From Bacteroidota bacterium (GTDB lineage: Bacteria; Bacteroidota; Bacteroidia; Flavobacteriales_F; PHOS-HE28), in NCBI GenBank assembly GCA_014584605.1, contig JACTMO010000063.1, positions 1 through 32,605 on the forward strand: 32,605 nt of DNA. The letters run 5' to 3'. Each line of letters starts with the position of its first letter. Position 1 is the stretch's first letter. The notes beneath the pieces are model-generated. The model ran no database searches. It was not told the DNA's origin and saw only the letters and a list, made by a program, of their open reading frames with translations. A program made the position numbers and the translations under genes. Positions 18,659 to 26,808 of the stretch are shown one piece after another.

Positions 18659-18676
18659 CCGCCCGGCGCCGGGCGG
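18659..18676. repeat. Perfect 18-base GC palindrome between two minus-strand genes
   Basis: The sequence is identical to its own reverse complement across 18 bases, all G or C. It lies between the stop of the 18683-19087 gene and the -7-like box of the next gene. It could be an operator or a hairpin that ends the upstream transcript. It has no following T tract, so a classic intrinsic terminator is less convincing. Confidence 0.6.
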
Positions 18677-18682
18677 CGCCGT

Positions 18683-19087
18683 TCACTGGATCATCACCCC
18701 GCGCACCTTCATCAGTGGCAGCGTGGTGAAGTTGGCCTCCTGGATGCTCTCGGGCAGGAAGATGTACTTCTTGTCGTGCAACTGCCTGTGGGCATAGAAG
18801 CTCAGCCAGTACTGGTTGTTGAGGCCGAAGAGCTCCTCCATGATGCGTTCGATGCGCGCCCAGCTCCGGGGCTCGAGCCGGTCCAGGAAGTGGCGCATCT
18901 CGCTCGTGCGGCGTGTTTCGCCCGCGAGCTCGCCGTAGCCGCGCGAGCTGATCAGCACGTTCTCCAGGGCGAAGTCGTTCTCGTTGACCAGGTAAACGAA
19001 CCAGCCGGTGTCGCCCTGCGCATCGGGCTCGCGCACCACGGCCATGGCCACACCTTCCACCCGGGGCGACGGGATGTCCTTGCGCAT
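18683..19087 (-). CDS. Small conserved Bacteroidota protein of unknown function
   Basis: This 134-residue protein has no signal peptide and no membrane segment. It resembles a small family in Bacteroidota that, as I recall, is often labelled phenylalanyl-tRNA synthetase subunit alpha in error: an MRKDIPSPRVEGVAMAVV start, a WFVYLVNEN strand, an MRHFLDRLEP helix and a KKYIFLPESI strand near the end. I see no catalytic motif. I chose the ATG at 19087 because the N-terminus then matches the expected family start; the longer frame runs into the serine hydrolase gene. It begins 4 bases after that gene's stop, so the two are probably one operon. Function unknown. Confidence 0.7.
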   Translation of the reverse strand: MRKDIPSPRVEGVAMAVVREPDAQGDTGWFVYLVNENDFALENVLISSRGYGELAGETRRTSEMRHFLDRLEPRSWARIERIMEELFGLNNQYWLSFYAHRQLHDKKYIFLPESIQEANFTTLPLMKVRGVMIQ

Positions 19088-19091
19088 GACC

Positions 19092-20264
19092 TCAGACCTT
19101 GCGCGACGCCAGTTCGCGGGCGATGGCGATCCAGTGGAAGACATCCTGCGGGTGCCCCGCCTCGTTCACTTCCTCACGCTTCATGCCGGTGCGCACCAGC
19201 ACCAGGTCCTCGTGCGGGAGCACCACCACGTACTCGCCGTGGAAGCCGCGGCAGTAGTGGATGGGCTTTCCCTCCAGTTCGGCCAGCCACCAGAAGTAAC
19301 CGTAGCGGGTGTTGGGCCGCCCCTTGTCCATCACCCGGGCGGGCGTCACCGAGGCCAGGAAGTATTCGCGCGGCACGATCTCCCGGCCGTTCCACATCCC
19401 GCTGTCCAGGTACAGCTGGCCGATGCGACCGAAGTCGCGCGCGGTGGCGTACAGGCAGCAGAAGGCCTTGAAGTCGCCGTCCGCCCGGTCCTTGCCCCAG
19501 TAGGCTTCATGCTCGCAGCCCAGCGGCCCCCACAGCTTCTCGGCCACCAGTTCGTCGAGCGGGCGCTTCCAGGCGGCCTCCAGCACCTCGGCCATGATCT
19601 GCGTGGCCCCGCTGATGTAGTCGAACTCCTGGCCCGGGGCCACGCGGCACGGCTGGTCCAGGCTCAGCGCCCGTACGTTGGTTCCGTAATAGCCCTTGGC
19701 GTTGTCGCTGAAGGGGTCGGCGCCGCTCTCGCTCCAGTCCAGCCCGGTGCTCATGGTGAGCACATGCTCGATGGTGATGCCCCCATGGCATGGGTCCACC
19801 TGTGCGAACTCCGGCAGGAAGTCGGACACGGGCTGCTGCACGCTGCGGATCACGCCCTCCTTGATGGCGATGCCGGTGAGCACGCTGATGTAGCTCTTGG
19901 CCACGCTGAAGCTGTTGCTCACGCTATCGGCATCCCAGCCGTTCCAGTACTGCTCGAAGATCAGGCTGTCGTGCTGGAACACGGCGAAGCCCACGCTGTA
20001 CAGCTCCTTGAGCCGCTGCTCCTGTCCGGGTGCCAGCGCGAGCCGGCCGTACCGTACGCTCCGGGGCCAGGGTTGCGGGGTGCTGGCGGCGATGGTGCCG
20101 TAGGGGAAGAAGTCGCGGTCGTCGATCTCCGGCGATGTGCGCCCCAGCAGGTAGGTGTAGCGCACGCCGCGCGGGATATGGCCGTTGCCGGTGGCGTAGG
20201 CCAGGGCGACGAGCAGCACGAGCAGGCCGGCGGCGAGGAGCAGGAACTTCTTCAGTTGGCGCAT
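19092..20264 (-). CDS. Serine hydrolase, class C beta-lactamase/NylB-like family
   Basis: This 390-residue protein has an N-terminal hydrophobic anchor or signal at about 6-24, placing it outside the cytoplasm. The penicillin-recognising hydrolase fold is seen in SVAK (nucleophile S120, base K123), the DYISG segment (Y216) and a HYCRGFHGEY stretch in place of the KTG triad, as in 6-aminohexanoate-dimer hydrolases and many esterases. It is therefore more likely an amidase or esterase than a true beta-lactamase. The natural substrate is unknown. I chose the ATG at 20264 because it starts directly before the hydrophobic segment and lies 16 bases after a -7-like box. The small gene at 18683-19087 follows in the same unit. 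Confidence 0.88.
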   Translation of the reverse strand: MRQLKKFLLLAAGLLVLLVALAYATGNGHIPRGVRYTYLLGRTSPEIDDRDFFPYGTIAASTPQPWPRSVRYGRLALAPGQEQRLKELYSVGFAVFQHDSLIFEQYWNGWDADSVSNSFSVAKSYISVLTGIAIKEGVIRSVQQPVSDFLPEFAQVDPCHGGITIEHVLTMSTGLDWSESGADPFSDNAKGYYGTNVRALSLDQPCRVAPGQEFDYISGATQIMAEVLEAAWKRPLDELVAEKLWGPLGCEHEAYWGKDRADGDFKAFCCLYATARDFGRIGQLYLDSGMWNGREIVPREYFLASVTPARVMDKGRPNTRYGYFWWLAELEGKPIHYCRGFHGEYVVVLPHEDLVLVRTGMKREEVNEAGHPQDVFHWIAIARELASRKV

Positions 20265-20280
20265 GGCGGCGGGAGATGGC

Positions 20281-20288
20281 CGAAGGTA
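20281..20288 (-). promoter_or_regulatory. Promoter -7-like box before the serine hydrolase
   Basis: On the minus strand this reads TACCTTCG, 16 bases before the ATG at 20264. The same sequence at the same distance occurs before the M28 peptidase gene on the other strand. Confidence 0.5.
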
Positions 20289-20331
20289 GGGTCGTCGGCC
20301 CGTGCGGTCGACAGGGCTGTCCGGGTGTTCA

Positions 20332-21057
20332 TCACCCGCACGGCGTGAACAGGTCGTCCACCAGCTCCACATCAAAGAGGTCGGCCAGTTCCAGCTTCAT
20401 GCGCTGTTTCACCAGCGCCATGTCCACCGGGCCGCCCAGCTCCCTTGCCAGGCTGGTGACGCCCTTGTCCCGGATGCCGCAGGGCACGATGTGGTCGAAG
20501 TAGCTCAGGTCCGTGTTCACGTTGAAGGCGAGCCCGTGCATGGTGACCCAGCGGCTGGCGCGGATGCCGAAGGCGCAGATCTTGCGGGCACGCGCGGGGT
20601 CCCCGGCGTCCAACCACACCCCGGTGAGGCCATCGATGCGCCCGGCATCCACACCGAAGGCCTCCAAGGTGCCGATCACCGCCTCTTCCAGGGTGCGCAG
20701 AAAGCGGTGGATGTCCGTGAAGTGGTGGTCCAGGTCGAAGATGGGGTAGGCCACCAGCTGGCCCGGTCCATGGTAGGTGATGTCGCCGCCGCGGTCGATG
20801 GGGTGGAACTGCACCCCCCTGTCGCGCAAGCCCTGCTCGTTCAGCAACAGGTGGCTCTGCTTGCCGCTCTTGCCCAGGGTGTATACGTGGTTGTGCTCGC
20901 AGAAGAGCAGGTGGTCCACGGTCGGCCGCTCTTCATCCGCAGGCAGTGCGCGGTTGGCCAGCTTGATGTCGATGGTCTCCTGGAACAGCCGCTTCTGCAG
21001 GTCCCACGCCGTGGCATAGTCGATGACGCCGAGGTCGTGGAAGTGGATGTGTCTCAC
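20332..21057 (-). CDS. lipB: Octanoyltransferase (lipoate-protein ligase B)
   Basis: LipB transfers octanoyl from acyl carrier protein to the lipoyl domains of 2-oxoacid dehydrogenases and the glycine cleavage H protein, the first step of endogenous lipoate synthesis in the cytoplasm. The protein has 241 residues. The family motif RGGDITYHGPGQ is at 89-100. The catalytic pair is K159 in ARKICAFGIR and C193 in PCGIRDKGVTSL. I chose the GTG at 21057, which gives a normal LipB N-terminus. An ATG at 21120 would add 21 residues encoded by the hairpin repeat and looks unlikely. A box reading GACCTTTG sits 5 bases upstream of the GTG. Confidence 0.93.
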   Translation of the reverse strand: MRHIHFHDLGVIDYATAWDLQKRLFQETIDIKLANRALPADEERPTVDHLLFCEHNHVYTLGKSGKQSHLLLNEQGLRDRGVQFHPIDRGGDITYHGPGQLVAYPIFDLDHHFTDIHRFLRTLEEAVIGTLEAFGVDAGRIDGLTGVWLDAGDPARARKICAFGIRASRWVTMHGLAFNVNTDLSYFDHIVPCGIRDKGVTSLARELGGPVDMALVKQRMKLELADLFDVELVDDLFTPCG

Positions 21058-21062
21058 AGGGG

Positions 21063-21070
21063 CAAAGGTC
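21063..21070 (-). promoter_or_regulatory. Promoter -7-like box before lipB
   Basis: On the minus strand this reads GACCTTTG, 5 bases before the GTG start of lipB, and differs from TAnnTTTG only at the first base. It lies between the gene and the large inverted repeat. Confidence 0.4.
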
Positions 21071-21071
21071 G

Positions 21072-21159
21072 GGGTGAGAGTGGCGAGTAGCCAGCGATGA
21101 GTGGCGAGTGGATCCCTCACGGATCTTCACTCGCCACTCGCTACTCACCACTCTCACCC
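21072..21159. repeat. Long inverted repeat built of GAGTGGC-like heptamers
   Basis: Two arms, 21072-21110 and 21128-21159, pair almost perfectly. The outer 20 bases match with one mismatch and the inner 12 match exactly. The left arm carries one extra 7-base unit (21092-21098). The tip, 21111-21125, forms a further 5-base stem (GATCC/GGATC) with a 5-base loop. The arms are made of variants of GAGTGGC and GAGTAGC. A further fragment, CACTCGCCACTCAC, abuts the stop of the isomerase gene (near 21182-21195). The element lies between two minus-strand genes and could end or process their transcript, or be a dispersed repeat. Confidence 0.75.
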
Positions 21160-21191
21160 GGTGCGTCAGCCTGTGGGCCGCCACTCGCCAC

Positions 21192-22178
21192 TCACTTCAC
21201 TTCCGCCAGCTTCCCCTTCAGCATGTTGATCACCGCGATCTCAGTGGGGTCCACGCCTTTCTTCTCCGCCCAGTAGTAGCTCACCCAGTCGCCCAGGTTG
21301 ATCAGGTACAGCTGCCGCGCAAAGGCCGTGTCGCCCCGGCTCCACACGTCGTGGATGTGCGGGGTGTACTTGCGGAACACCTCCTTGTTGATCTCCATGC
21401 GGATCTGGCTGCGCTCGTGGTCCTCCTTGTGCCGGAAGATCACCACCGCGATGTCTTCGGTGCCGCCGGCCCAGCCCACCAGTTCGTTGTGGTTCATCTC
21501 GGGGATGGCGTGGTGCCAGCACAGTTCCTTGCTGTTCTCGTTCACCTGCTGCCGGAAGCGGATGCTCACCGCCTCGGTGTTGGCCTCGCTGTAGATCACG
21601 AGCCGTTTGCCGACGAGCTTGCCGGTGAGCTCCTGTGCGGCCTTCTTGATATGCTCCTTCTCTTCCGCAAGCATGTTCGCGGCGCTGCGGATGGCGCCCG
21701 CGAACCCATCGCCGATGATGCCGAAATGGTGCAGCACGTGGAACTGCTGCACCAGCGAGCAGGCCAGCATGGTGCGCGGCGGATTGCCGCCCGGGATCAC
21801 GATGTGGTCCAGGCCCTTCGCACGGGCCACGTCGAGCATGGTGCCTCCACTGGTGATCACCACCGTGCGGGCGCCCCGGGTCAGCGCCTGCTCCATGGCG
21901 GCCAGCGTTTCCTCGGTGTTGCCGCTGTAGCTGCACGCGATCACCAGGCTCTTGTGGTCCACGTAGCCGGGCAGGTAGTAGTTGTTGAACACCTCGATCG
22001 GGCAGCTGGCCTCCTGGTGCACCAACTGCGCCGCGATGCGCCCGCCGATGCCGCTGCCGCCCAGGCCGGTGATGACCACGTTGCCGTACGGGCCGCCAGC
22101 CGTCCTCAAAGCAGCCTTCCGGCCGATCTCCAGGGCTTCCTTCAGTTGGTCGGGGAATGCGTCGATGAGGTTGTACAT
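21192..22178 (-). CDS. Bifunctional phosphoglucose/phosphomannose isomerase
   Basis: This 328-residue SIS-domain enzyme interconverts fructose-6-phosphate with glucose-6-phosphate and mannose-6-phosphate. It resembles the archaeal-type PGI/PMI family rather than the classical about 550-residue Pgi. Visible features are GLGGSGIGG at 38-46, CSYSGNTEET at 82-91, and the EMNHNELVGW segment at 227-236 with active-site candidates E227 and H230. The C-terminal about 170 residues form the second SIS-like half. The ATG at 22178 gives the standard start; the longer frame would read through the promoter region. It may supply mannose-6-phosphate for GDP-mannose and so for the nearby glycosyltransferases, which is inference. 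It is divergent from lysS. Confidence 0.9.
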   Translation of the reverse strand: MYNLIDAFPDQLKEALEIGRKAALRTAGGPYGNVVITGLGGSGIGGRIAAQLVHQEASCPIEVFNNYYLPGYVDHKSLVIACSYSGNTEETLAAMEQALTRGARTVVITSGGTMLDVARAKGLDHIVIPGGNPPRTMLACSLVQQFHVLHHFGIIGDGFAGAIRSAANMLAEEKEHIKKAAQELTGKLVGKRLVIYSEANTEAVSIRFRQQVNENSKELCWHHAIPEMNHNELVGWAGGTEDIAVVIFRHKEDHERSQIRMEINKEVFRKYTPHIHDVWSRGDTAFARQLYLINLGDWVSYYWAEKKGVDPTEIAVINMLKGKLAEVK

Positions 22179-22195
22179 GGGGGTGGGGCCGGGAA

Positions 22196-22203
22196 CGGAG
22201 GTA
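22196..22203 (-). promoter_or_regulatory. Promoter -7-like box before the isomerase gene
   Basis: On the minus strand this reads TACCTCCG, 17 bases before the ATG at 22178. It differs by one base from TACCTTCG. It is one half of a divergent promoter region of 116 bases shared with lysS. Confidence 0.4.
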
Positions 22204-22267
22204 GGGGAGGATGGAGGGGTCGAAATTAGACGGCTCATACGCACCGTCGGCTTCAGGAGTTGCCGGG

Positions 22268-22275
22268 TAACTTCG
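22268..22275 (+). promoter_or_regulatory. Promoter -7-like box before lysS
   Basis: TAACTTCG lies 19 bases before the lysS ATG in the divergent region 22179-22294. Confidence 0.5.
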
Positions 22276-22294
22276 CAGGCCCGTTCCGCCACCC

Positions 22295-23809
22295 ATGTCC
22301 CACGCCCTCTCCGATCAGGAGCTCGTGCGCCGCGAGGCGCTGCAGAAGCTCCGCGCTCTCGGCATCGAACCCTTCCCCGCCGCCGAATTCCCCGTCACGG
22401 CCACCGCGCAGGAGGTCAAGGGCCTGTTCCGCGAAGCGGGCGAGCCCGCCCGGGTGACCCTGGCCGGCCGCCTGATGAGCGTGCGCGTGATGGGCAAGGC
22501 CAGTTTCGCCGTGCTGCGCGACCACACCGGCGACCAGCAGGTCTATATCGCCCGCGACGGCATCTGCCCCGGAGAGGACAAGACGCTCTACGATGAGGTG
22601 TGGAAGCACTTGCTGCATCTGGGCGACTTCATCGGGGTGCGGGGGCATGTGTTCAAGACCCGCACCGGCGAGGTCACCGTGCATGCAGAGGCGCTCACCG
22701 TGCTGGGCAAGGCCCTGCGACCGCTTCCGGTGGTGAAGACGGACGAGGAGGGCCGTGTCCACGATGCCTTCACGGACCCCGAACAGCGCTACCGCATGCG
22801 GTATGTGGACCTGAACGTGAACCCCGGGGTGAAGGAGACCTTCCTGAAGCGTACGCGCATCGTCTCGGCCATGCGGTCCTTCCTTGTCGAAAGCGGTTAC
22901 CATGAGGTGGACACGCCCGTGTTGCAGCCCATCCCCGGTGGGGCGGCGGCGCGACCCTTCGTCACGCACCACAACGCGCTGGACGTTCCGCTCTACCTGC
23001 GCATCGCCAACGAGCTCTATCTCAAGCGCCTCATCGTGGGCGGCTTCGAGGGTGTGTTCGAGTTCAGCCGCAACTTCCGCAACGAGGGCATGGACCGCAC
23101 CCATAACCCGGAGTTCACCATCATGGAGCTCTATGTCGCGTGGAAGGACTACCGCTGGATGATGGGCTGCATGGAGCGCATGCTGGAGCGGGTGTGCATC
23201 GCGGCCAACGGAGGCCCCACCTCCACCTTCGGCGGGAACACCATTCACTTCAGCGCTCCCTTCAAACGCATCAGCATGTGCAGGGCGATCAAAGAGAAGA
23301 CCGGGGTGGACGTGCTGGAAGCGAACGAGGCGGCCGTGCGGGCCCTGTGCGTGGCGCACCGCATCGAAGTGGCCCCGGCAATGGGCAAGGGCAAGCTGAT
23401 CGACGAGCTCTTCAGCGCCCTGGTGCAGCCGGAGCTGATCCAGCCCACCTTCGTCACCGACTTCCCGGTGGAGATGAGCCCACTTTGCAAGAAGCATCGC
23501 GACGACCCCCGCCTCACCGAACGGTTCGAGCTGTTCGTGAACGGCTTTGAACTGGCCAACGCCTACAGCGAGCTCAACGACCCCATCGACCAGCGCGAAC
23601 GGTTCGAGGACCAGTTGAAGCTGCAACAACGGGGGGATGACGAAGCCATGTTCATCGACCAGGACTTCCTGCGGGCCCTGGAATATGGCATGCCGCCCAC
23701 CAGCGGCGTGGGCATCGGCGTGGACCGGCTGGTGATGCTCCTTACGGACAATCCCGCGATCCAGGAGGTGCTGTTCTTCCCGCAGATGCGGCCGGAGAAG
23801 TTCGAGTGA
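22295..23809 (+). CDS. lysS: Lysyl-tRNA synthetase, class II
   Basis: This essential cytoplasmic enzyme charges tRNA-Lys with lysine. At 504 residues it has the normal length for bacterial class II LysRS. An OB-fold anticodon-binding domain spans about 50-150. The class II catalytic domain follows, with motif 2 in [14 protein letters not shown] (261-274) and motif 3 in [13 protein letters not shown] (471-483). The [11 protein letters not shown] segment is typical of LysRS and separates it from AspRS and AsnRS. It has its own -7-like box and is divergent from the isomerase gene. All key motifs are intact. Confidence 0.97.
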   Translation: MSHALSDQELVRREALQKLRALGIEPFPAAEFPVTATAQEVKGLFREAGEPARVTLAGRLMSVRVMGKASFAVLRDHTGDQQVYIARDGICPGEDKTLYDEVWKHLLHLGDFIGVRGHVFKTRTGEVTVHAEALTVLGKALRPLPVVKTDEEGRVHDAFTDPEQRYRMRYVDLNVNPGVKETFLKRTRIVSAMRSFLVESGYHEVDTPVLQPIPGGAAARPFVTHHNALDVPLYLRIANELYLKRLIVGGFEGVFEFSRNFRNEGMDRTHNPEFTIMELYVAWKDYRWMMGCMERMLERVCIAANGGPTSTFGGNTIHFSAPFKRISMCRAIKEKTGVDVLEANEAAVRALCVAHRIEVAPAMGKGKLIDELFSALVQPELIQPTFVTDFPVEMSPLCKKHRDDPRLTERFELFVNGFELANAYSELNDPIDQRERFEDQLKLQQRGDDEAMFIDQDFLRALEYGMPPTSGVGIGVDRLVMLLTDNPAIQEVLFFPQMRPEKFE

Positions 23810-23901
23810 GGGAGGCCGCAAAGGCGCGGAGGCGCAGAGAACACCCAGGCACGGGTCGTCCTTGAAGATCGACCCGAAGGGCTCATCGTGCGGCACCGAA
23901 G

Positions 23902-24246
23902 GTGTGGAGGACCCACCTTACGCAGGTGGCGATCATCGCGCTTTTCGTTCTGCTGGCGTCCTACGTGATCTCGTTTCTCAATGCACGACGACATGGATAC
24001 TCCCGATCCGGACCGAACACATTCGTCCTTGTCTTCGGCGCTGTGCTCGTACTTCTGCCTTCAGGTCTCTGGTTGATCTGGTGGCTGTTGTTGCCCGACG
24101 GCATGGTGGACATCGGGCCGTCAGCCGCAGAAGGGATCGCAGCCCTCCTGTTCGGTGGAACGGCGGCCCTTCCCTTTGTTGCACCAAGTCTGGTCCATGC
24201 GACCTTGCGCATGCGACGTGTGCGGGGTGGGTATCAGGCAGGCTGA
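23902..24246 (+). CDS. Small three-helix membrane protein of unknown function
   Basis: The predicted 114-residue protein starts with GTG at 23902. It has three hydrophobic segments, at about 8-26, 42-66 and 80-97, then a short basic tail. I do not recognise a family. It lies 92 bases after lysS; the gap includes a short GCGGAGGCGCAGAG stretch of no clear meaning. It may be co-transcribed with the next membrane protein, which begins 45 bases later. Coding character is plausible but not certain; an in-frame shadow seems unlikely because no longer gene overlaps it. Confidence 0.5.
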   Translation: MWRTHLTQVAIIALFVLLASYVISFLNARRHGYSRSGPNTFVLVFGAVLVLLPSGLWLIWWLLLPDGMVDIGPSAAEGIAALLFGGTAALPFVAPSLVHATLRMRRVRGGYQAG

Positions 24247-24291
24247 CCATCTGACGATCATTGGTGGATACTCCGGTTGAGGCGCTGGACA

Positions 24292-24813
24292 ATGGCTGCA
24301 ATTGAGCGCCCCCTGCTCGTGTTGACACCACGGCCGTGGAAGTGGCTGCGCGTGTTGTTCATCTGCCTGCTGTTCGTTGTGGCCGGCTGGTGGATGGCGC
24401 ATCACGCGGATGAGCCGTTCAAGCGCGGTGTCGGCTGGTTCAGCGTGATCTTCTTCGGGCTTGGCGCGGTGGTGTCCTTGATCCAACTGATCCCCGGGAC
24501 CTCGCGTGTGGTGGTCACCTCCCGGGGCCTCTACGTGAAGACGTTCCTGCGCAGCTACCACTATGCGTGGAACGAGATCGAGCGCTTCGGTGTGGCCGAA
24601 CGGACCCAGTGGAACGGTCCGTTCCCGCAGCGGCACCGCATGGTGGGCATCCTGTTCATGGAGGGATCGAAGCACCGGTCGAAGCACATGCGCATGCAGG
24701 CCTGGACCACCGCCATCATCGGCTACCACGCTGCGCTACCGGACAATTACGGCCTCAGGCACCAGCAGCTCGCCGATCGGCTGAACCAGCTGTTGGTGGA
24801 GCATCGGCCATGA
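24292..24813 (+). CDS. Two-helix membrane protein with a PH-like domain
   Basis: This 173-residue protein has two hydrophobic segments, at about 20-38 and 50-70. A soluble part follows that begins RVVVTSRGLYVKTF and continues with YAWNEIERFGV. This layout, two N-terminal helices and then a beta-rich unit with a W-x-E-I turn, is like STM3941/YdbS-type PH-domain membrane proteins of unknown function. I chose the ATG at 24292 over an in-frame TTG at 24277. It faces the HEAT/cyclophilin gene tail to tail, with 73 bases between them and no obvious terminator. Confidence 0.6.
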   Translation: MAAIERPLLVLTPRPWKWLRVLFICLLFVVAGWWMAHHADEPFKRGVGWFSVIFFGLGAVVSLIQLIPGTSRVVVTSRGLYVKTFLRSYHYAWNEIERFGVAERTQWNGPFPQRHRMVGILFMEGSKHRSKHMRMQAWTTAIIGYHAALPDNYGLRHQQLADRLNQLLVEHRP

Positions 24814-24886
24814 TCGCCCGCTGGTCAACTGCCCGGGCCAGGTGCGGCAGATGGAGCCACGTTCCCTGATATCGTCCGTACTGCGC

Positions 24887-26752
24887 CTACCGCACCCGCT
24901 CCACCTTCGTCATCACATCCCCCACCTCGAGCCTCCGGGCCACCTCCAGCCCGCTGACCACCCGCGCAAAGCGCGTGTAGCGGCCGTCCAGATGCGGGGC
25001 AGGGGCCAGCATGATGAAGAACTGACAGCTCTCGGTGTCGCGCCCTGCGGAAGCCAGGCCCACGGCCCCCTCCACGAATCCCTCGGGAGCCACTTCGGTG
25101 CGCAGGGTCCACGGCATACCTCCGTATCCGTCACCGCGCGGGCAGCCGCCCTGGGCCACGAAGTTGGGTACGATGCGGTGGAAGTACCGGCCGTTGTAAT
25201 ACCCGGCGGTGGCCAGGGAGTCGAAGGCCGCACAGCTGCCCGGTGCCGTGGCCGGTTCGAGCGCGAGCACGATGGTGCCCTTGGCCGTGACGATGCGGTA
25301 GCGCTGGCCATCGCGCAGCAGGCCCAGCCTCGCCCGATCGATCGGGTGGTTGAACGGGGGCGCGGCGTGCACGGGTGGCTCGCGGCCGTCCCGCCGGGCT
25401 AGGGCCTGGTCCAGCAGCTGCAGAGTCTCCAGGTCGCGCACCGGATGCAGCGCCTCGCGCACCCGGGCCACCACGGACCCCGTGAGCAGCTGCCGCAGGA
25501 ATTCCGGCCGTTCCTCGGCCAGCCGGTCGCACACGGCGGCGATGAGCCCGGCATCCTCGCTGGCCAGCACCTGCCGCAATTGGCCGACCAGCCACTGGTC
25601 GCGCTGCTCCGGTCTTATTTCTCCGGCCTTGAGCTTCTCCTGGAACTGTGCCATGGACGCGGTGAGCGCGGCCTGGCGCTCCACGGCCGGCCGGTCGCCC
25701 AGCACCATGGCCAGCAGCGTGTCCTGCGGAAGGGTGGGGCCCAGGGCGGTCAGGAGCGCGGCATTGAGGTAGGGCCCGAGGTCCTGGCGCCGCATGCTCT
25801 CCATCAGCATCCGGCAGATCACGCGGGTTCCCGGCCCGGCATGTTTGAGCACCAGCCCGTAGAGCGGCAGTTTCACCCGGTAGTCCGCAGTCTCCTGCGC
25901 GGCCTTCCAGATGGCCTCGCCATCCAGGTGCTGGTGATAGCGCTGCAACTGCTCCACGGCCGTTTGTCGCACGCCGGGGTCGGCATCCAGGATGGCGCGG
26001 TCCAGGAGCAGGGGGGCCAGCAAGGTGTCCTCCTTGGCCCCGAGCGCACGTACTGCGGCGATGCGGACCTGCGGCATGCTGTCGTGCGCGGCCAGCCGAC
26101 GCAAGCTGTCCGTGACGGTCCGCGAGGCATGGTGCTTCAAAGAGGCCACCAGGAACTGCCGTACCGCAGGGTCGCGTTCCACATGCACGGCATGCAGGAC
26201 CGATGCGGCGGTGGAGACCAGCGCTTCCCGGGGCAACCGGGCCAGCGTTTGCGCGGCTCGCAGCCGTATGGCCCTGTCCGTGCTCTCCAGAAAGCTCAGG
26301 TACCAGGTCGGATCGTGCCTGACGGATCGTAGCTCAGCGGCGAACACCGCCCGGGTCAACTGCGCACGGACCGTGGGGTCCAGCTCCTTGTCGGCCGCGT
26401 CCTGCAAGGCCGCGAGCAACGAACTGTCCGCCACGCCCGCCAGGGCGAAGCCCGCGGCACCCCGCACCGTGGCGTCCCGGTCCAGCAAGGTGGCCAGCAG
26501 GAAGGGACGCGCCGAGCTGTCCTGCAGGCTGGCTAAAGCCAGCGCCGTTGCTTCTCGCACGGCGGCCGAGCTGTCCTTCAGCATGGCGCAGAGGTCCGCG
26601 GTGCGCCGGTGGTCCTGCGCCTCCAGCACGGCCTGCATGCGCGGGTCGGTCCATCGCCCGCCGGGCTTGGGGGTGGAGAGCTCTTCGGGAGTGCGTTCGT
26701 CACATCCCGCCAAAAGGAAGAGAGCCAGCAGAGACAGGGTGATGACACGCAT
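24887..26752 (-). CDS. Lipoprotein fusing HEAT repeats to a cyclophilin-type peptidyl-prolyl isomerase
   Basis: This 621-residue protein has a signal peptide with lipobox LLAGC (C17), so it is an envelope lipoprotein. Residues about 35-450 are helical HEAT-like repeats, with recurring patterns such as DSSAAVREATALALASL and DPGVRQTAVEQL. The last about 150 residues are a cyclophilin domain: FHRIVPNFVAQGG with the catalytic-type arginine, QFFIML, and DGRYTRFARVVSGLEV. Cyclophilins speed up cis-trans isomerisation of proline bonds, and here the repeats could recruit a partner protein. The start at 26752 is chosen because the signal peptide follows; a longer frame reaches 26800. It lies 4 bases after a CACCTTTG box and is divergent from the M28 gene. 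Confidence 0.88.
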   Translation of the reverse strand: MRVITLSLLALFLLAGCDERTPEELSTPKPGGRWTDPRMQAVLEAQDHRRTADLCAMLKDSSAAVREATALALASLQDSSARPFLLATLLDRDATVRGAAGFALAGVADSSLLAALQDAADKELDPTVRAQLTRAVFAAELRSVRHDPTWYLSFLESTDRAIRLRAAQTLARLPREALVSTAASVLHAVHVERDPAVRQFLVASLKHHASRTVTDSLRRLAAHDSMPQVRIAAVRALGAKEDTLLAPLLLDRAILDADPGVRQTAVEQLQRYHQHLDGEAIWKAAQETADYRVKLPLYGLVLKHAGPGTRVICRMLMESMRRQDLGPYLNAALLTALGPTLPQDTLLAMVLGDRPAVERQAALTASMAQFQEKLKAGEIRPEQRDQWLVGQLRQVLASEDAGLIAAVCDRLAEERPEFLRQLLTGSVVARVREALHPVRDLETLQLLDQALARRDGREPPVHAAPPFNHPIDRARLGLLRDGQRYRIVTAKGTIVLALEPATAPGSCAAFDSLATAGYYNGRYFHRIVPNFVAQGGCPRGDGYGGMPWTLRTEVAPEGFVEGAVGLASAGRDTESCQFFIMLAPAPHLDGRYTRFARVVSGLEVARRLEVGDVMTKVERVR

Positions 26753-26756
26753 GTGA

Positions 26757-26764
26757 CAAAGGTG
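26757..26764 (-). promoter_or_regulatory. Promoter -7-like box before the HEAT/cyclophilin gene
   Basis: On the minus strand this reads CACCTTTG, 4 bases before the ATG at 26752, and differs from TAnnTTTG at the first base only. Together with the box at 26785-26792 it forms a 56-base divergent promoter region. Confidence 0.4.
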
Positions 26765-26784
26765 CACACCCTTGGCCATGCCAG

Positions 26785-26792
26785 TACCTTCG
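26785..26792 (+). promoter_or_regulatory. Promoter -7-like box before the M28 peptidase
   Basis: TACCTTCG lies 16 bases before the ATG at 26809. Confidence 0.5.
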
Positions 26793-26808
26793 CAGCCCAT
26801 TTCCCACC

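Noticed and set aside
19092..20264. True class C beta-lactamase giving drug resistance
   Set aside because: The KTG motif is replaced by a GFHG-type segment and the tyrosine motif is YIS, both usual in NylB-like hydrolases and esterases.
21058..21120. Longer lipB start at the ATG at 21120
   Set aside because: The extra 21 residues would be encoded by the inverted repeat and do not resemble a LipB N-terminus; the GTG at 21057 does.
21072..21195. CRISPR-like or tandem repeat array
   Set aside because: The units are 7 bases and directly adjoining or inverted, with no spacers. It is a hairpin-forming repeat.
22253..23896. 547-codon open frame opposite lysS
   Set aside because: lysS has every class II motif intact on the other strand; the antisense product has no recognisable domain.
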